Origin: Lepidurus packardi
Taxonomy: Eukaryota > Arthropoda > Branchiopoda > Notostraca > Triopsidae
DNA: 64,000 bases
Assembly: GCA_023053545.1 (NCBI GenBank)
Contig: JAKZAN010000004.1
Coordinates: 8,494,001-8,558,000 of the forward strand
Direction: 5' to 3'
Shown here: piece by piece, positions 25,808 through 37,900 of the stretch
Layout of the letters: each line of letters starts with the position of its first letter
Numbering within the stretch: the first letter of the stretch is position 1
The notes under the pieces: generated by a model
The model's input: the letters and a program-made list of their open reading frames with translations, nothing else
Told to the model about the DNA's origin: nothing
The model's database searches: none
Made by a program: the position numbers and the translations under genes

Positions 25808-26619
25808 CTAACGACCGCTGGATTTCGAAACACTGCTTACAACCGATGCTCTGGAATTTGTTCGCAACGAGTTCACTCCACTGGACCGCCATTGCACGAT
25901 GTTGGAACTCGGTTTCACTTCTTGTAGACGTTTAAAAATGCCCTAGGTTAGACCAACAATGAATATTATGGGGGAAAACCGACCGAAGAGGACGGTTCAA
26001 CACTGAAATGTCAGCAGTGGAAACTTACCCAGTTGTCTTGCTCGATGTTTCGCTGCTGTTCAACTTTGTTAATGGCCCAGCTGCTCTTAGGGGCAAATTT
26101 AGGCGGAACTGGTTGGGGGATAAACGTAGGGTTTCGAGGTCTTTTTTGAACATCAAGAATCTTTTTGAGGAGAAGTTGATTGTCGCGTTCAATTTGCCAG
26201 ATTCTTTCGCTCGAAAATGTGAGGTTCTTTGGTTTGGCAGGCTTAGTTCGATTCGCTGTTTTCGGTTTGTTGCGAGTGAGTTTGCGGAGCTCTTGGATTG
26301 CTTCCTTGAGTAGTTTGACGTCTAATGAACTGGAATTGTTGTCTGGAACAGGATTAGGGTCGACGTAAGCTGTAGGGGGAACTGGAGTAATAGGAGGAAG
26401 TTCTTGAAGTAATTCCTCCGCAGGCTGGACGACAGGCATGGCGTATTTACGTTTAGCTTTGAATTGCGCCAACATTTGGCGACTGAAATCGTCCCCAGAC
26501 CGGCGAGCCGGTCTGCGAACGATGATGTCGTCGTCGATATCGTCGGAGCCATCACTGTCCAATGAATTCCCTTCAGTTTCACTAATTCGTGGGAAATTAT
26601 GATTAACACTCGAGCTCAT
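25808..26619 (-). CDS. CFAP97: CFAP97/hemingway-like cilia and flagella protein
   Basis: Two exons, 26029-26619 and 25808-25942, joined in phase 0, encode about 241 residues. The N-terminal half is acidic then basic (SDGSDDIDDDIIVRRPARR) and low in structure. The CFAP97 domain spans the junction: NLTFSSERIWQIERDNQLLL is followed by a proline-rich linker and then NRNIEQ-type helix sequence continuing across the splice into GIFKRLQEVKPSSNIVQW. The domain shows the family pattern of paired I-x-R/Q-D/E-N motifs and KPS. Hemingway in Drosophila is needed for sperm flagella and chordotonal cilia. The gene lies 277 bp upstream of Rab34 on the same strand. The protein is shorter than vertebrate CFAP97 and closer in size to CFAP97D proteins. 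Confidence 0.87.
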
Positions 26620-26913
26620 GACTGCGACCGGTCTGTATGAAACTGAATTGTTTCAGGTTTTCTTGGCTAGATGGCGTAAGCTGCTAACATGTTCCAGCAT
26701 AGCTCATTAGAGGGCGGAAGCTCCTTGAAAGCTAGCCAAAAAAATTACCTTTACTACAACGATTTAAATAGAACTAAGGAGGAAAACCTATTTTGAAAAA
26801 TTGCGGAAATTTTTAATAAAAACGGTTTCATTTGTATTCTTGCTTAACTGAGCGAACGAAACATAATCAGGTAAATAATTAATCAATCACAAATCTCATA
26901 CAAAACCAAAGGC

Positions 26914-29900
26914 TCACTTCGTAACTTCGGAAATACATGGACTAACAATGGAAGCATCTGTCTTCTCGGAGGAAAAAGACATTTCTTTAACGAGGGAAAT
27001 ATCTGCTTTCTCGGAAGAGCAAGATGTTTCATTATCATCAACTCCGGAAATATCTGGCATCTCGACGGATCCCGGCATTTCCGAAATCATAAAATGCGGC
27101 GGAGGAAGAGTCTCCTCTTCCAACACGTTTGTAACATTCCCACATTCGATGAACTCGATAGTTTGATGTTCTTCCATGAAAATTTTAAGGTTCATCAGTG
27201 ACGCCATATTCTTCTCAAACGGGTCTTTTGACATTTCCGAGAGCAAATCCGCAACACTCGTCAAAAGTTCCATTGCTTTGGCATGCTTTGCTTCTTTCGT
27301 AAGCTCCTCCTCTTCTATATGCTCCACCTCCATTAACATATACTAGAAAAGTAAAGCAGAAAAAGTAACATTATAACCTGAAATTGAAATACTGACATCT
27401 CATAAAGAAATTATTACTTCAGGGTCATCTTGATGCTGCTTCCAACGTTTGTTGCAAATCGTTTCTCCCATTGGCGCTTTTCGCATTTTTCTCACATGCA
27501 TAATATGTTGACAAGGTAATTCATGAGTGTTGAAAAACAGACACGTGCAGGTCTTCATCTCGCTCGAAACACGATACGTAGCCCCGCCTTGTTCATTCGT
27601 AGTCACTTCAATCCATTCATTATCCTAAAAAGTATAAACAAGTCATTGAATCACACATAAAACAACCAAATCAAACTAACTAGATACATATAAATTCAAA
27701 AATATCGCTAATTAATGAACAACAGATTCAGAAAAAATATCATTAAAATATAAAATGTAGTATAATAAAAATCGTAAATAAAATGAATACATTTTGATGC
27801 TAAATCTAACACTTTTTGTATTTTTTAACTTCTTGAATCTTTTCAACGAAAATCTTTTTGAAAAAACGTTGACGCTTAATAAGGAAGAAAGGTTTACCTC
27901 CTGAGCGATTCGAAGTCCTGTGCCCGATTTTTTGAAATGTGAAAAGACCAATGCAGCAGCAAATGGAGTTAATTCACCCAAAAAACTGTTGAAATCCGAG
28001 TTTTTGGTCTGAGGTGATTTGATATCACGCTCCATGATCTGCATGCCTGATTCCTGGGCGTTCCCTTTCGTAATATTCAAGACGCCCTTAATGACGCAAG
28101 ACACCGAACTGCCAATTGGAAGCGCTTCCTTGACCAATTTGTGGAATTTATCCATGCGATTGGTAGTATTGTTCTGGAGGGTAAATAACGTTTTCCGGAA
28201 GGCTGTGGCCCACAATTCCGCTTTTCCAAACCAATCAAGGAAAATTGCCCCTACTTGTTCTAAAGTAGTCAGACAAAATAAAGACAATTAATTGAAAAAT
28301 AGAAATACATAAAAAAAAATCTAGGCAAATAATGTATTGATTATTTACCTTAGTTGACTACTTTAAAAGAAAAATAAAAAATTTTTACCATGAGTTGTGA
28401 GTTTGCCTTGATACTTTTCAAACTCTTCAATATTGGGTGTATTCATTGCTTTCTTGAATTTCTGCAGTAATTTCCGTTTTTGAGCCAAATCAAGGGTAGT
28501 TTTGCCCAAAAGAGCTTCCACAATCTTACTAGCGTAAGACTGGCAAATGACGACGCGAGCATTGGTGAAAATCGAAGAGTAGAATGCCATTTCGTCGCCG
28601 TGTTTGTTAATAATTACTGTTCTGGTCTTGCTAAGGTCATTATTCTAAACAAAACAAAATAAATAACCAAAGTTTCCTTTTAAAAAGTCTTTAAAATCAG
28701 CTTAAAAATTTCTAGCGTAAATAGTTTTTAATTACCTTTGTGAAAAGTTCAAGGCATGATTTAACTGCACCAAAAGACTCGTTTTTGACCAGAAAGAAGG
28801 CTGCAGGTTGACTATTGCCGTTATTGTCCACCACAATAAGGGCGTATAAGGTCATTTCCCCTTTGCTGACGGCATACGAGCCGTCAATGAAGCAAACGTC
28901 CCCAAATTTGGAAAAGTGAGACCGCTGCTCTTTCAATTGGAGATAGATGCCATGCACAGAAGAATCTTCGGAATGGAAAATATGAGCAAAGTTTAGCGGA
29001 TCTTGTGAAATCTCCTCCAAAAGGCCACAAGTGATCTTCCAGTCTTTGCCAGGTTCCACAGTGGTAAATTTATGTTTCAAATTATAAATGTCTTTGGTCT
29101 TCAAATGCACATCAAAGTTGCTCAGCACGGACTTGCGAATAGTGGAAGGGGTCACATTAGCTTCCAGACTGGCTTTAATGAACGATTGCGCTTCAATACT
29201 CAACCGTCTAAATGAAGAGGAAAAAGCTCATCGAATTAAAATTACCCAGTAACCGAACTAAAATGAACCTAATTGAAATACATTATATTTTCTATGTCTA
29301 TTTACTTGGTGCGGTGGTAGAGTTTGATATGCTCAGCTGACATAACATGGTTCGCGTGTTTGGCGTTCAATTCTGTAATCACAAGCTTCTTGAACTGCGC
29401 AATATAAGTAACCGTAAAGGTGAATGGACAATTCTTGGCAAAAACGTTCTGGTTAACTCGTAGCAACTTTTCGCATCTCGCACGATGTACTCCATAATGA
29501 ATGCAGACAAAAACCACTCTTCGATATTTCATGGACTCGTCAATCTTGTTTTTTAACTACAAAATCCACAAAGATTCCTTGTTGGTTTCTGTTTGTTATT
29601 GTTCGTTATAAACACAAGACCAAAAAGACCTTACGGCTTGATTGTAGGCTTTCACAGTATTGCAATTTTCAATCCGCAAAGGGAAAAAGTGTTCTGTTTT
29701 CAAAGTATTGACCAGGTCGTTCACTTCATCGTAGCTGTTAAACTCACGTCCAATATAAAGGATCTTCTCCAGTGCCACTTGGCTTTCATCTTTCTCTGGT
29801 GCTGAAAATTAGATGCATACAAACTGAAATCAATTTTATTACAGTAGTTTAAAATAATTACCTGGAGTGTCCGTTTTGCGATGATTTTCCGCTTCAGCAG

Positions 29901-30066
29901 CTTTCGCCTTTTGTATTCGTAATACATTCATGTTTGTATATCGGGCAGTTAGTTCAACACGACCGGCAAATTTCTCTTTACCCACAAATTCCTTGCTGGC
30001 TGTAATGCTTACGTGAGGGGCGATAGCGTAAAGATGGCTGTTGTGGCGTGGTTTTTTCTCAGTCAC
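26914..30066 (-). CDS. ZSWIM3-like SWIM zinc-finger protein of Mutator-transposase ancestry
   Basis: Eight exons: 29862-30066, 29635-29801, 29306-29556, 28736-29207, 28389-28644, 27898-28259, 27418-27624, 26914-27342. All are in phase with no internal stop, about 780 residues. An N-terminal FAR1/FLYWCH-like block has CEKLL...KNCPFTFTV...HANHV. An RNase-H-like transposase domain follows, with FGDVCFIDGSY and ALIVVDNNGN, then ARVVICQSYASKIVEAL. The SWIM finger is CTCLFFNTHELPCQH (CxCx9CxH). The last exon is acidic. The arrangement fits animal ZSWIM1/ZSWIM3 proteins, which derive from MULE transposases. The 5' end is uncertain: the open frame begins with GTG after a stop, the first in-frame ATG is deep in exon 1, and TTAG at 30066-30069 could be an acceptor for an upstream exon. 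No inverted ends were seen, so this may be a domesticated gene. Confidence 0.83.
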
Positions 30067-30529
30067 TAACGGTAACTATTGTCACTTTTGCCGGGGCATA
30101 TTCTCATTCAGCGCCACGGCCTGTCGTGGCAAGTTCGGTACTATTAGAGATATTAGATGTATTATCAAGTGTATACGCTTGATAGTATCTCTAAGTTACG
30201 AATGTAATATGTTGAAGTATTTAAAATAGTTTAGTGCCTTAAAATGAATTTAAATTTTGTGTATCCTAAATTTGATTAGGTTACGTTAAGGTAAGTTAGA
30301 GAAGGCACCGCAACAGGCGTCAGCCTACGCGGGTTAAATAAAAAAAAAAAAAAAAAAAAAGTTAGAGAAGGTTAGATTAAATTAGCCTTCGTAAAGAATT
30401 TTTTAGTTTATTAACTTTTTTAAGTAGTATTTGAGAATTTAGCATACAGTTTCTTTCAATTGATAGTTTCACATTTTACCAGGTTTCGCGTGATTTCGCT
30501 CGAAAGGTTTGCAGGATCATTTCTCGTTT

Positions 30530-31290
30530 TATCTATACCCTTTTCAACACGTTCTTAGTGACAAATATGTGTAAGGTGTCCCGCTGTCAAAAATGACATT
30601 AGTGTGTCGATTTTAAAACAATGCACTTTTTTCAGATCATGACCTAAGCTAACCTAACCTAATTCATTTCCAATCCAACCACCAATTTTCAACTCGAGTG
30701 ACATCAGCTTGTCACTCTTTTTTTCGGAGAACGTTTTGCAACAATATGATGCACGTTGTGTCATCTTATGTCCGGGTTTTAAACCGGAGAGCCTGGACCT
30801 TTTTCAACACGTTCTCAAGATTTAGTTACATACGTACGTAAAGTGTCAAGCATGACACTAGTGTGTCATTGGCAAACAATGAATTCTTCTTTTTTCAGCT
30901 AGTGGAGTGAAAGAAAATTCAAATTTTAGCGACTCTCATCAACGAAAATTGATGAGAATCGTGAAGCTAACCTAATCTAACCTAACTTAATAACCTAACC
31001 TAAGCTAACCTAACTTAATAACCTAACCTAAGCTAACCTAACCTAATCAAACCTAAACTAACCTAATCAAACCTAAACTAACCTAACCTAAACCTAACCT
31101 ATCCTAACTTAACCTAACCTAACCTATCCTAACTTAACCTAACCTAAACTAATGTATTTACAATCCAACTACCATTTTTGAATTCGAGTGACACCAGTTT
31201 GTCATTCGTTTTCCGAGAACGTTTTGAAACCATAATACACACTAGTGTCATTTTTATCTCGGATTTCCGAAAGTGGAGAACCTGTTGACC
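30530..31290. repeat. Diverged tandem repeats associated with CCTAA blocks
   Basis: A unit starting CCTTTTCAACACGTTCT occurs at about 30538 and again at about 30798. Each copy is followed by a conserved GTGTCA...ATGACAYTAGTGTGTC block and a TTTTTTCAG tract, and leads into CCTAA-type sequence. A second shared block (CAATCCAACYACC...TTCGAGTGACA...GAGAACGTTTTG) follows at about 30672 and about 31162. Copies are clearly diverged, so this is an old tandem or dispersed repeat. Confidence 0.75.
30966..31151. repeat. Degenerate interstitial CCTAA (TTAGG) telomere-like array
   Basis: About 185 bp made largely of CCTAA with variant units such as AGCTAA, CTTAATAA, AATCAAA and CCTATC. A shorter block lies at 30641-30663. 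TTAGG/CCTAA is the ancestral arthropod telomere repeat. The interruptions show an old interstitial array rather than a live chromosome end. Confidence 0.8.
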
Positions 31291-31751
31291 TTTTTTCTGA
31301 CAAGTTTATCGCCATCTAGCGCTAGTTGTCGTACATATCTATCAATCAGCTGCTCTTGTTGTATGTAAGACCAAGTCGCGTGACTTTTACTGTAGGCAGC
31401 GTTGAGCAGGTAGGTTTTTTTTTTATTTCACATCAAACGGATTGGTTACTGGTATAATATATTTATATAGAGAAAGTAAGACGTTGAAATTAGTATTTAT
31501 TATGAGTTCACATGTTCGATGTTGATCACGACCTTGGCCGCAGGGTAGCCAGATCAGCAGACTAAAGTAGTAGAAACTTGAGAGAGGAGTCAAGAGTGTT
31601 GAACAGCGTGGTGAAAAGCCGTGACACTGTTTTCTGTATTTGTTTGTTATAATTTGGATGATGGCAAGAAATATATCGATTAAGCGTAAACTAACTCGAG
31701 TGTTCATTAGTCTCATTTTTCCCACGTTATCGGAGAATAACAGTAGCTATT

Positions 31752-31755
31752 GAAC
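31752..31755. repeat. Left target-site duplication GAAC
   Basis: GAAC immediately precedes the left terminus and the same four bases follow the right terminus at 44587-44590. A 4-bp duplication is usual for Gypsy-integrase-related transposases. Confidence 0.8.
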
Positions 31756-31770
31756 TGTTGCGACCCAAGT
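31756..31770 (+). repeat. Left terminal inverted repeat
   Basis: TGTTGCGACCCAAGT, exact complement of 44572-44586. Inward of this, CCCGAGTTCGAGCTCGGG and ACCCAAGTTCGTACTTGGGT form short palindromes that resemble those near the right end, but the perfect repeat stops at 15 bp. Confidence 0.85.
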
Positions 31771-32576
31771 TCGATATCTGCCCGAGTTCGAGCTCGGGCA
31801 GCCCAAGTTCGTACTTGGGTAGACACTGAACTTGGGACGCGAGGCATCTGCCCAAGTTCGATGCTTAAAAGTATGAACTTTATATTTGACGTGACACATT
31901 TTGCAGAGGCGTGGCATTTTCCAAAAGAAGGGTGTAGCTTTCGGTGTGACTTTATCTACTTGCAAACATGATCCGTTGGAGTCGCTCTTAATTGTATTTT
32001 CTCTCCAGTATAAAGCTTATTAAAATTGTTATTCTTTCTTATTCAACCCGTGAACAAAAATATAAACAAATGGTATCTCTTTTAACGGAAAAGATTTAGT
32101 GAACTTATGTGAAGTTACTTAACTTAGACAGACACAGATTCATTTTAAATGTATTTTGTATTTATATATTTCATAGAAATCGAAGGATGCTTAAAACTTC
32201 TCATTCGACATCCAAACATAGACCTTCGTTGTGTCAAATCTCCTACTTTCTATTCAAGTTTGTACTTGTGAATGTAACCCTTTCTTAGTGATTACACCGT
32301 TGCGTTTCATGTATTGTTCATGCAGTTAAAATAGTGAATAAAGTGTTAATAAACTTTTTTGTTGTTGTTAAGAAAAGGAGACCGCGTTGCTCGGTCTCTT
32401 TGTATTCGCGTATTAAATAAAATCGATACATATGATAGAATAATAAACTTGATGAAATTAATTAACTGGTTTCTTTTTGTTCTGAAAATGCGATGGAAAA
32501 AGTGCTCTCTCTACATAATACTGAACTTGAGCTACCCAGCATAAGTTCGAACTATTGGGTAAACATATAGCTCAAG
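31771..32576. other. Left subterminal region of the transposon
   Basis: About 800 bp between the left terminus and the left arm. It contains short palindromes of the CCCGAGTTCGAACTCGGG family at 31776-31810 and one weak copy near 32527-32560. No gene was recognised. Confidence 0.6.
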
Positions 32577-32948
32577 AATTCCCCATAAGCGTCATGTTTT
32601 GAGAGAGTTTTTATAAGATTTAATAGCACACTTAACCTGTTGATGTAATAAATTAAGTGGTTTATCTTTGTGCTGTGAACATGCTATGAGAAGGGGCTTT
32701 TTCTACACAATACCGAACTCGGGTTCCCAAAAGTTAGAACTCTATCGGTAATAGCCCTATATTGTTCAAGAATTGAGACAATATTGTAAAATTTGATTGA
32801 ATAAAAATCTTGCTTATGATTTTAAAAAGTTTGAGAGACCTTTCGTAAAATTGTATAAAATAATAAGCTTGTTGATGTAATAAATTAAGTGGTTTCTCTT
32901 TTTGTCGTGAACTAGCTGTGAATAGTCCTTTCTCTACGCAATACTGAA

Positions 32949-33411
32949 CTTGGGCTCCCCAAGTTCGAACTCGGGTAACCCGAGTTCGAACTCGGGGAGC
33001 CCAAGTTCAAGAAATCCCCATAAGCGTCCTATTTTGAGAGAGTTTTTATAAGATTTAATAGCACACTTAACCTGTTGATGTAATAAATTAAGTGGTTTAT
33101 CTTTTTGTCGTGAACTAGCTGTGAATAGTCCTTTCTCTACGCAATACTGAACTTGGGCTCCCCAAGTTCGAACTCGGGTAACCCGAGTTCGAACTCGGGG
33201 AGCCCAAGTTCAAGAAATCCCCATAAGCGTCCTATTTTGAGAGAGTTTTTGTAAGATTTAATAGCACACTTAACCTGTTGATGTAATAAACTAAGTGGTT
33301 TATCTTTTTGTCGTGAACTAGCTGTGAATAGTCCTTTCTCTACGCAATACTGAACTTGGGCTCCCCAAGTTCGAACTCGGGTAACCCGAGTTCGAACTCG
33401 GGGAGCCCAAG
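32949..33411. repeat. 203-bp tandem repeats centred on 57-bp palindromes (left)
   Basis: Near-perfect palindromes of 57 bp lie at 32949-33005, 33152-33208 and 33355-33411, spaced exactly 203 bp. Each half reads CTTGGGCTCCCC followed by a GTTCGAAC core and CGGGT. The palindromes could form cruciforms or act as repeated transposase-binding sites. Confidence 0.9.
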
Positions 33412-33936
33412 TTCAAGAAATCCCCATAAGCGTCCTATTTTGAGAGAGTTTTTATAAGATTTAATAGCACACTTAACCTGTTGATGTAATAAATTAAGTG
33501 GTTTATCTTTGTGCTGTGAACATGCTATGAGAAAGGGCTTTTTCTACACAATACCGAACTCAGGTTCCCAACTTTGAACTCTATCGGTTGCCCTATGTTC
33601 AAGAATTGCCTGCAAATGTCTTTTTTTAATATAATGGTGCAATATATACCAAATGTGTGTATATTTTCAAAAGTTTGGTTCACTCGGGTATGTTCACTAA
33701 ATGGAATGCCTATATTTATTAAAATTTCATTTGAACTTATGTAGCAGACAAAGCAAATAAATGCTTAGCATCGAAATTGAAAATATAATATTCGTATATG
33801 TGATGTAAAGGGAAGGGAAGTTAAGGGGATTCGTAAATGTGAAGAGTGCGCAGTGCATTTAAGGACAAGGATTTCCCCTATTGGTCGGAATATAACAATA
33901 TAAGTACAGTCTATATATTCAATATAAGTACTTGGG

Positions 33937-34390
33937 ATGACCGTATTCCACTTCTCATTTTACTGTGGTCTTACTAAGAGCGCGAAGCTTGTTTACCATG
34001 GAAGGTATATCCTCCCATCTCCTGTGAAGGCGTTTGCTACCAATTTCGTTTTTTCTTTTCTTACAGGAAAATGCAATTTAATTGATAATTGTGAAGAGTG
34101 TCTTGGTGATGGCGACTGTGCCTTCATGGTTGGACCCAACGACGGGGACATCGTCTGTTTCAACGAAGATACGGGGCACCCGCTGGCACCCTACTATGCT
34201 CGTATTGAGCATTGCGGTAGTAATACATTTTCTTTTAATAGAATATGCTAAATTCGATTCTTTAGATGAAAGTACCTACATTCGAGTGGCTACAAGCCTC
34301 GTCGTTCTTGCAGTTTGTGTAATTTGCGTACTTGGAGTTATGGTTTACTGGTACGCTCTGAAATGCTTTAATTACAAAACTTTATCCTAA
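33937..34390 (+). CDS. Small PSI-like cysteine-rich single-pass membrane protein (cargo copy 1)
   Basis: Likely exons 33937-34216 and 34266-34390 (134 residues), joined in phase through a 49-bp intron with GTAGTA donor and TTTAG acceptor. The core reads KCNLIDNCEECLGDGDCAF, then cysteines about every 12-25 residues, then a single strong membrane helix (VATSLVVLAVCVICVLGVMVY) and a short tail. The order PSI-like C-x5-C-x2-C-x5-C module, then one helix near the C-terminus, recalls PTTG1IP-type proteins, but this is a weak resemblance. The 5' end is uncertain: a possible acceptor (CTTACAG) precedes the core at 34065, and no convincing signal peptide was found. An identical copy lies in the right arm. 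Function in the element is unknown. Confidence 0.55.
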
Positions 34391-34929
34391 TGATTTGTCG
34401 TTATAGTAAACGACGGCGTAATCGACGGAATGAAATAGTATAGGAAAATTACTCATGCTTTTGATCCTCTTCATGCTTTTGTGTTTCCGGTTTTTGTAAT
34501 CCAGTTTACGATTTGTAGTTTAATCGGACATTGTATGCTTTTGATTTTTTCAATGGTTTTTATTGTGCTTTTATCATATTTTGTGATTTTTCTCAATTTT
34601 TATGTCTAAAAACTTTGAATACATAAGTTAACCTTGTTTTCATCTATCTTGTCTGTTCGGTGAAATGTTTTAACAATTTACGCAGCTCCTTTTCCGAAAT
34701 AAATTTTCCGTTTATTTACTCTTTTCGTTACCTCCTGACAACACAAATTTTACACGTTTTCCGAAGGTTTTGCCTTCGAAAGGCTTGGAAAGATACGGTC
34801 CGAAAGGGTTGGAAAGCAATGCTATATCGGTTCTTCCGTCCCCCAGCAACCATCGTCGCATCCCAGCACTCAACCATCGTCGTTCTGATTTGAGGTCACA
34901 CAGTGCAAACATTGTCGGCTTTTCAAAAT

Positions 34930-37900
34930 TTAGCTTTCGTCGCTGTTTCCACAAGTTCCACAAAACCAGTCTTTATCCTTGTGCTCCGCCATGTGAAAAT
35001 TCGTTGCACAAAGGTAATGAAACCATGACAAGCATCGGTCACACTGTACAGTTTTGTTTTTCGCCGGTAGACTGCATGCAGGACAGCAAAATAGCTTTTT
35101 CCCGCGCTTTTCTGCGATGAACTTTTTTACGGTAATCTTGGCTTGCGGTGTGAGGTACGTATATACTCGGTTAAATTCTTTGTTAACCCGCTGGTCAAGA
35201 ACTCCATCCGAGATAGCCCGGGAATCTAATTTTAGATCGCTATTGTCGGCCTTTTCTAGTTTTTTAATTCCTTTGTCCAGACTCGATTCCTTCAGAAGCC
35301 ACGATAACACTAAGTGCGTCTTTTCTGTAGGCAGCATGTTTTCAAACTTTAGTGGTCCGGCTCGCAATTTTCTCGACGCCGGAACCGAAGGATGTTTAAA
35401 ACTGGTCGCACGTACCGTTGTGCGATTGCCTTGTTCCTTTTGTGTTACGGCCCAATTTAGGACAGTAGTAGCATGAGACGACTGCTGCTTCCCAGCCTTA
35501 GATTTGGAATCCATCGCTAGCTGCCGAAAAGTAATGGTTTAGGTTAGGTTATAGCAGAGATGTCTTGTTTTCTACCTGATACTCGAGCAATTTGTATGGA
35601 CTTCGGTTAGTCGAAGCTTCAATTGTCACAGCATTGGAAGCCCAAAGAAGACAGATCTTTGCATCGCGCAGAATTTCTAAATCATCGGGGGTGTGAGCAA
35701 TAATTCTATAGCGGTACCAGTAATCATCCAAATCACGATCCAGGATTACAGTGGGGTAATCCAAGGCCCCCGTTTCCTTAATACGCTTTTCCATTTTATT
35801 GTTTAATTTCCATTTTTGTTCCAACTATAAAAGGAATTTTAGGGTGAGGAATTTGTGCCATTGAATACCTTACGTAGGGGATGGTAACATGCTCCTCAAA
35901 GTGATGCATGTTTGCCTGAATCCATGCATATGCAGCATATAACGACGGTAGCACCGTGCGTAAATGCTTGAGTTTCGTGGAATGAAAAAGCGTCTCCAAC
36001 TTATTAGTAACTGTCGAGCAAAAAGTAATTAAATCTTAATCGGGTAAGTTTGAATTCTTCAATAAAATTACCTTTTCGTACAACTTGGTTTGAACATAAT
36101 CGTCCTCTATGACATGTCGTGCTGCATCGAAGAGATTTTATTGTACGGGAGAGGTCAGTTGGATCCAGCAAATTAACGGTCGTTCGACAAGGACAGAATT
36201 TTGGTGCGCAATAATTATCTTTGCATTGGCAGTTGAATTTTTTAAATAAATCATCCTCAGTTAAGGGCTGTGGTTCGTCTTCCATAGGGATAGCCTCCTC
36301 GTTGACTGCTTAAATGATTGAAAAGTAAAAATCAATCAGCAATTTAGGAGGAAGAATCAAAATGCGTACCCATGTCTGCATCAGTGAATTGTGGTTCAGC
36401 GGACTGAATCGCTGACTGGTCATCGAGTGGTCCCGCTTGTGTTTCTGTTTTGAATAATTAGAGTAGTCATCTTCGCGTTTTTCTTTGCAGCAGTATGGTA
36501 ATAAACTTACCCATGTTCTCATCGATAAGATCACAAGTCCTTCCGTTATGGCACAAAGCCGACCAACACGGAATGTCAGCCTTCTTGCATTCACATTCCT
36601 TACTGTTTATACATGACTCCGTGCAGTCACACATGATTCGGTTATTCTGGGTTGGGAGGCCTTTCCCTACATGTAATTATATATTGTTGTATGGAACGGG
36701 ATTAAATGATATATTCACAAAATTGATTTACTTTTTGAACAGTTCTTGCTGCAAGTGCATTCCATATCACAGAATGCTCGACAGGAACAATCTTCTGCCA
36801 CATCGCAGCCTTCAATGCAGTCACACCCATTCGAAGATTTTTTTGCTTGATGTTCTGTACCGCAGAATAAGTTTGACATTGTTATATTCATTTGCAACTC
36901 ACTTAATTCTCGTGCTTCGGCATTGTTGCAAGCTTGTTCGCCATGGCAAAGTTCGGTACATCTCCGTGAGGCCTGCATGCACTTGCAAAATTTTTTCAAA
37001 CACATCTTACGGCAGCTACAAGAAGTCGCATCTGGATCATAAATAAATAAGTCGGGACTTTAAGCCTTGTATCTCTCTTAAATAATTTATGTGCTTACCA
37101 GCTTGATCCCAAAAATGGTCTTCAGAGACTTTCAAACGATATTGTAGTCCTTGCTCCGACAACACCTGCATTTCATCTACCGGAATGGATCTGTACGGTT
37201 CGTGATATTCAGGTTTGCAATAGTCGTTCGAATCGTCAGAGTTCACATCTCCTAAAAGAAAAACAAAACCTTACCCTCTTCGCCCCAAAACAAAGTGAAG
37301 AAATTACCAGCAAGGTTATATGCGGAGCCGATCACTTCGTTTACTTTAAACCTCAGAGCTTGAAAGTATAATTGTGTAACTGCCATACTTGTTTCAGAAA
37401 GCGCCTGGTTTTGGCAGTACCTTCCACCATGACAAGCCGATGTGCAATTTTTTAACGTTCGGTTACACCTGCACCGCTTAGTTTCACAATCACTTTTACA
37501 CTCGCAAATGTCTACTTTGCTTTTACCGCCGTAAAAAAGTCGAACCGCCGTCCTTAGCGGTATAACTTCGTAACTTTTACAATGGTAGAGTTGCTTAAAT
37601 TTCTGTTCATAAAGCTCTAAGTGATTTTCCGTATATGACTCCCGAAGTACCCCGTGGAACGACTGGACGGTGTAGGTTCGGTATGTATCACCGCTCACTC
37701 TGATGACTATACCTGGAAGGCGGCTGCTCTCCAAGCTTGTCCGGTCTTTGGTGGGAATTAACACGGTAACGTGGTTCCCTACTTCTAGCTTGGTTGTGCG
37801 TTTGCACGGATTTAACCCAGCCTTTTGATTCATAGTTTCATGGCTATGGGATAATGCTGCTGCCGCTTGGCTGCGGACAAAGCGGAAGATGGCCAGACGA

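Larger units (their letters stand above)
32577..34958 (+). repeat. Left inverted arm
   Basis: This 2.38-kb arm is mirrored by 39954-42133. Over the inner 1.9 kb, position p pairs with 74912 minus p without any indel. I noted only single-base differences (for example 33252 and about 32624) plus one extra 203-bp repeat unit in this arm (three against two). The inner end is at 34958, inside the last codons of the transposase gene. Confidence 0.92.

Noticed and set aside
32949-33005. GTTCGAAC cores read as tRNA-type B boxes
   Set aside because: The surrounding bases do not complete the B-box consensus, there is no A box or cloverleaf, and the palindrome explains the core.
34660-34963. Open frames on both strands in the left arm, mirrored at 39958-40252
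   Set aside because: They overlap each other on opposite strands and the 3' end of the transposase. The duplicated copies are just the arm repeated, and no domain is seen.
36855-36902. Possible extra intron (GTGAGT...GTACAG) within transposase exon 9
   Set aside because: The segment is open and a multiple of three, so it can be exon. Nothing in the sequence forces splicing, and only transcripts could decide.
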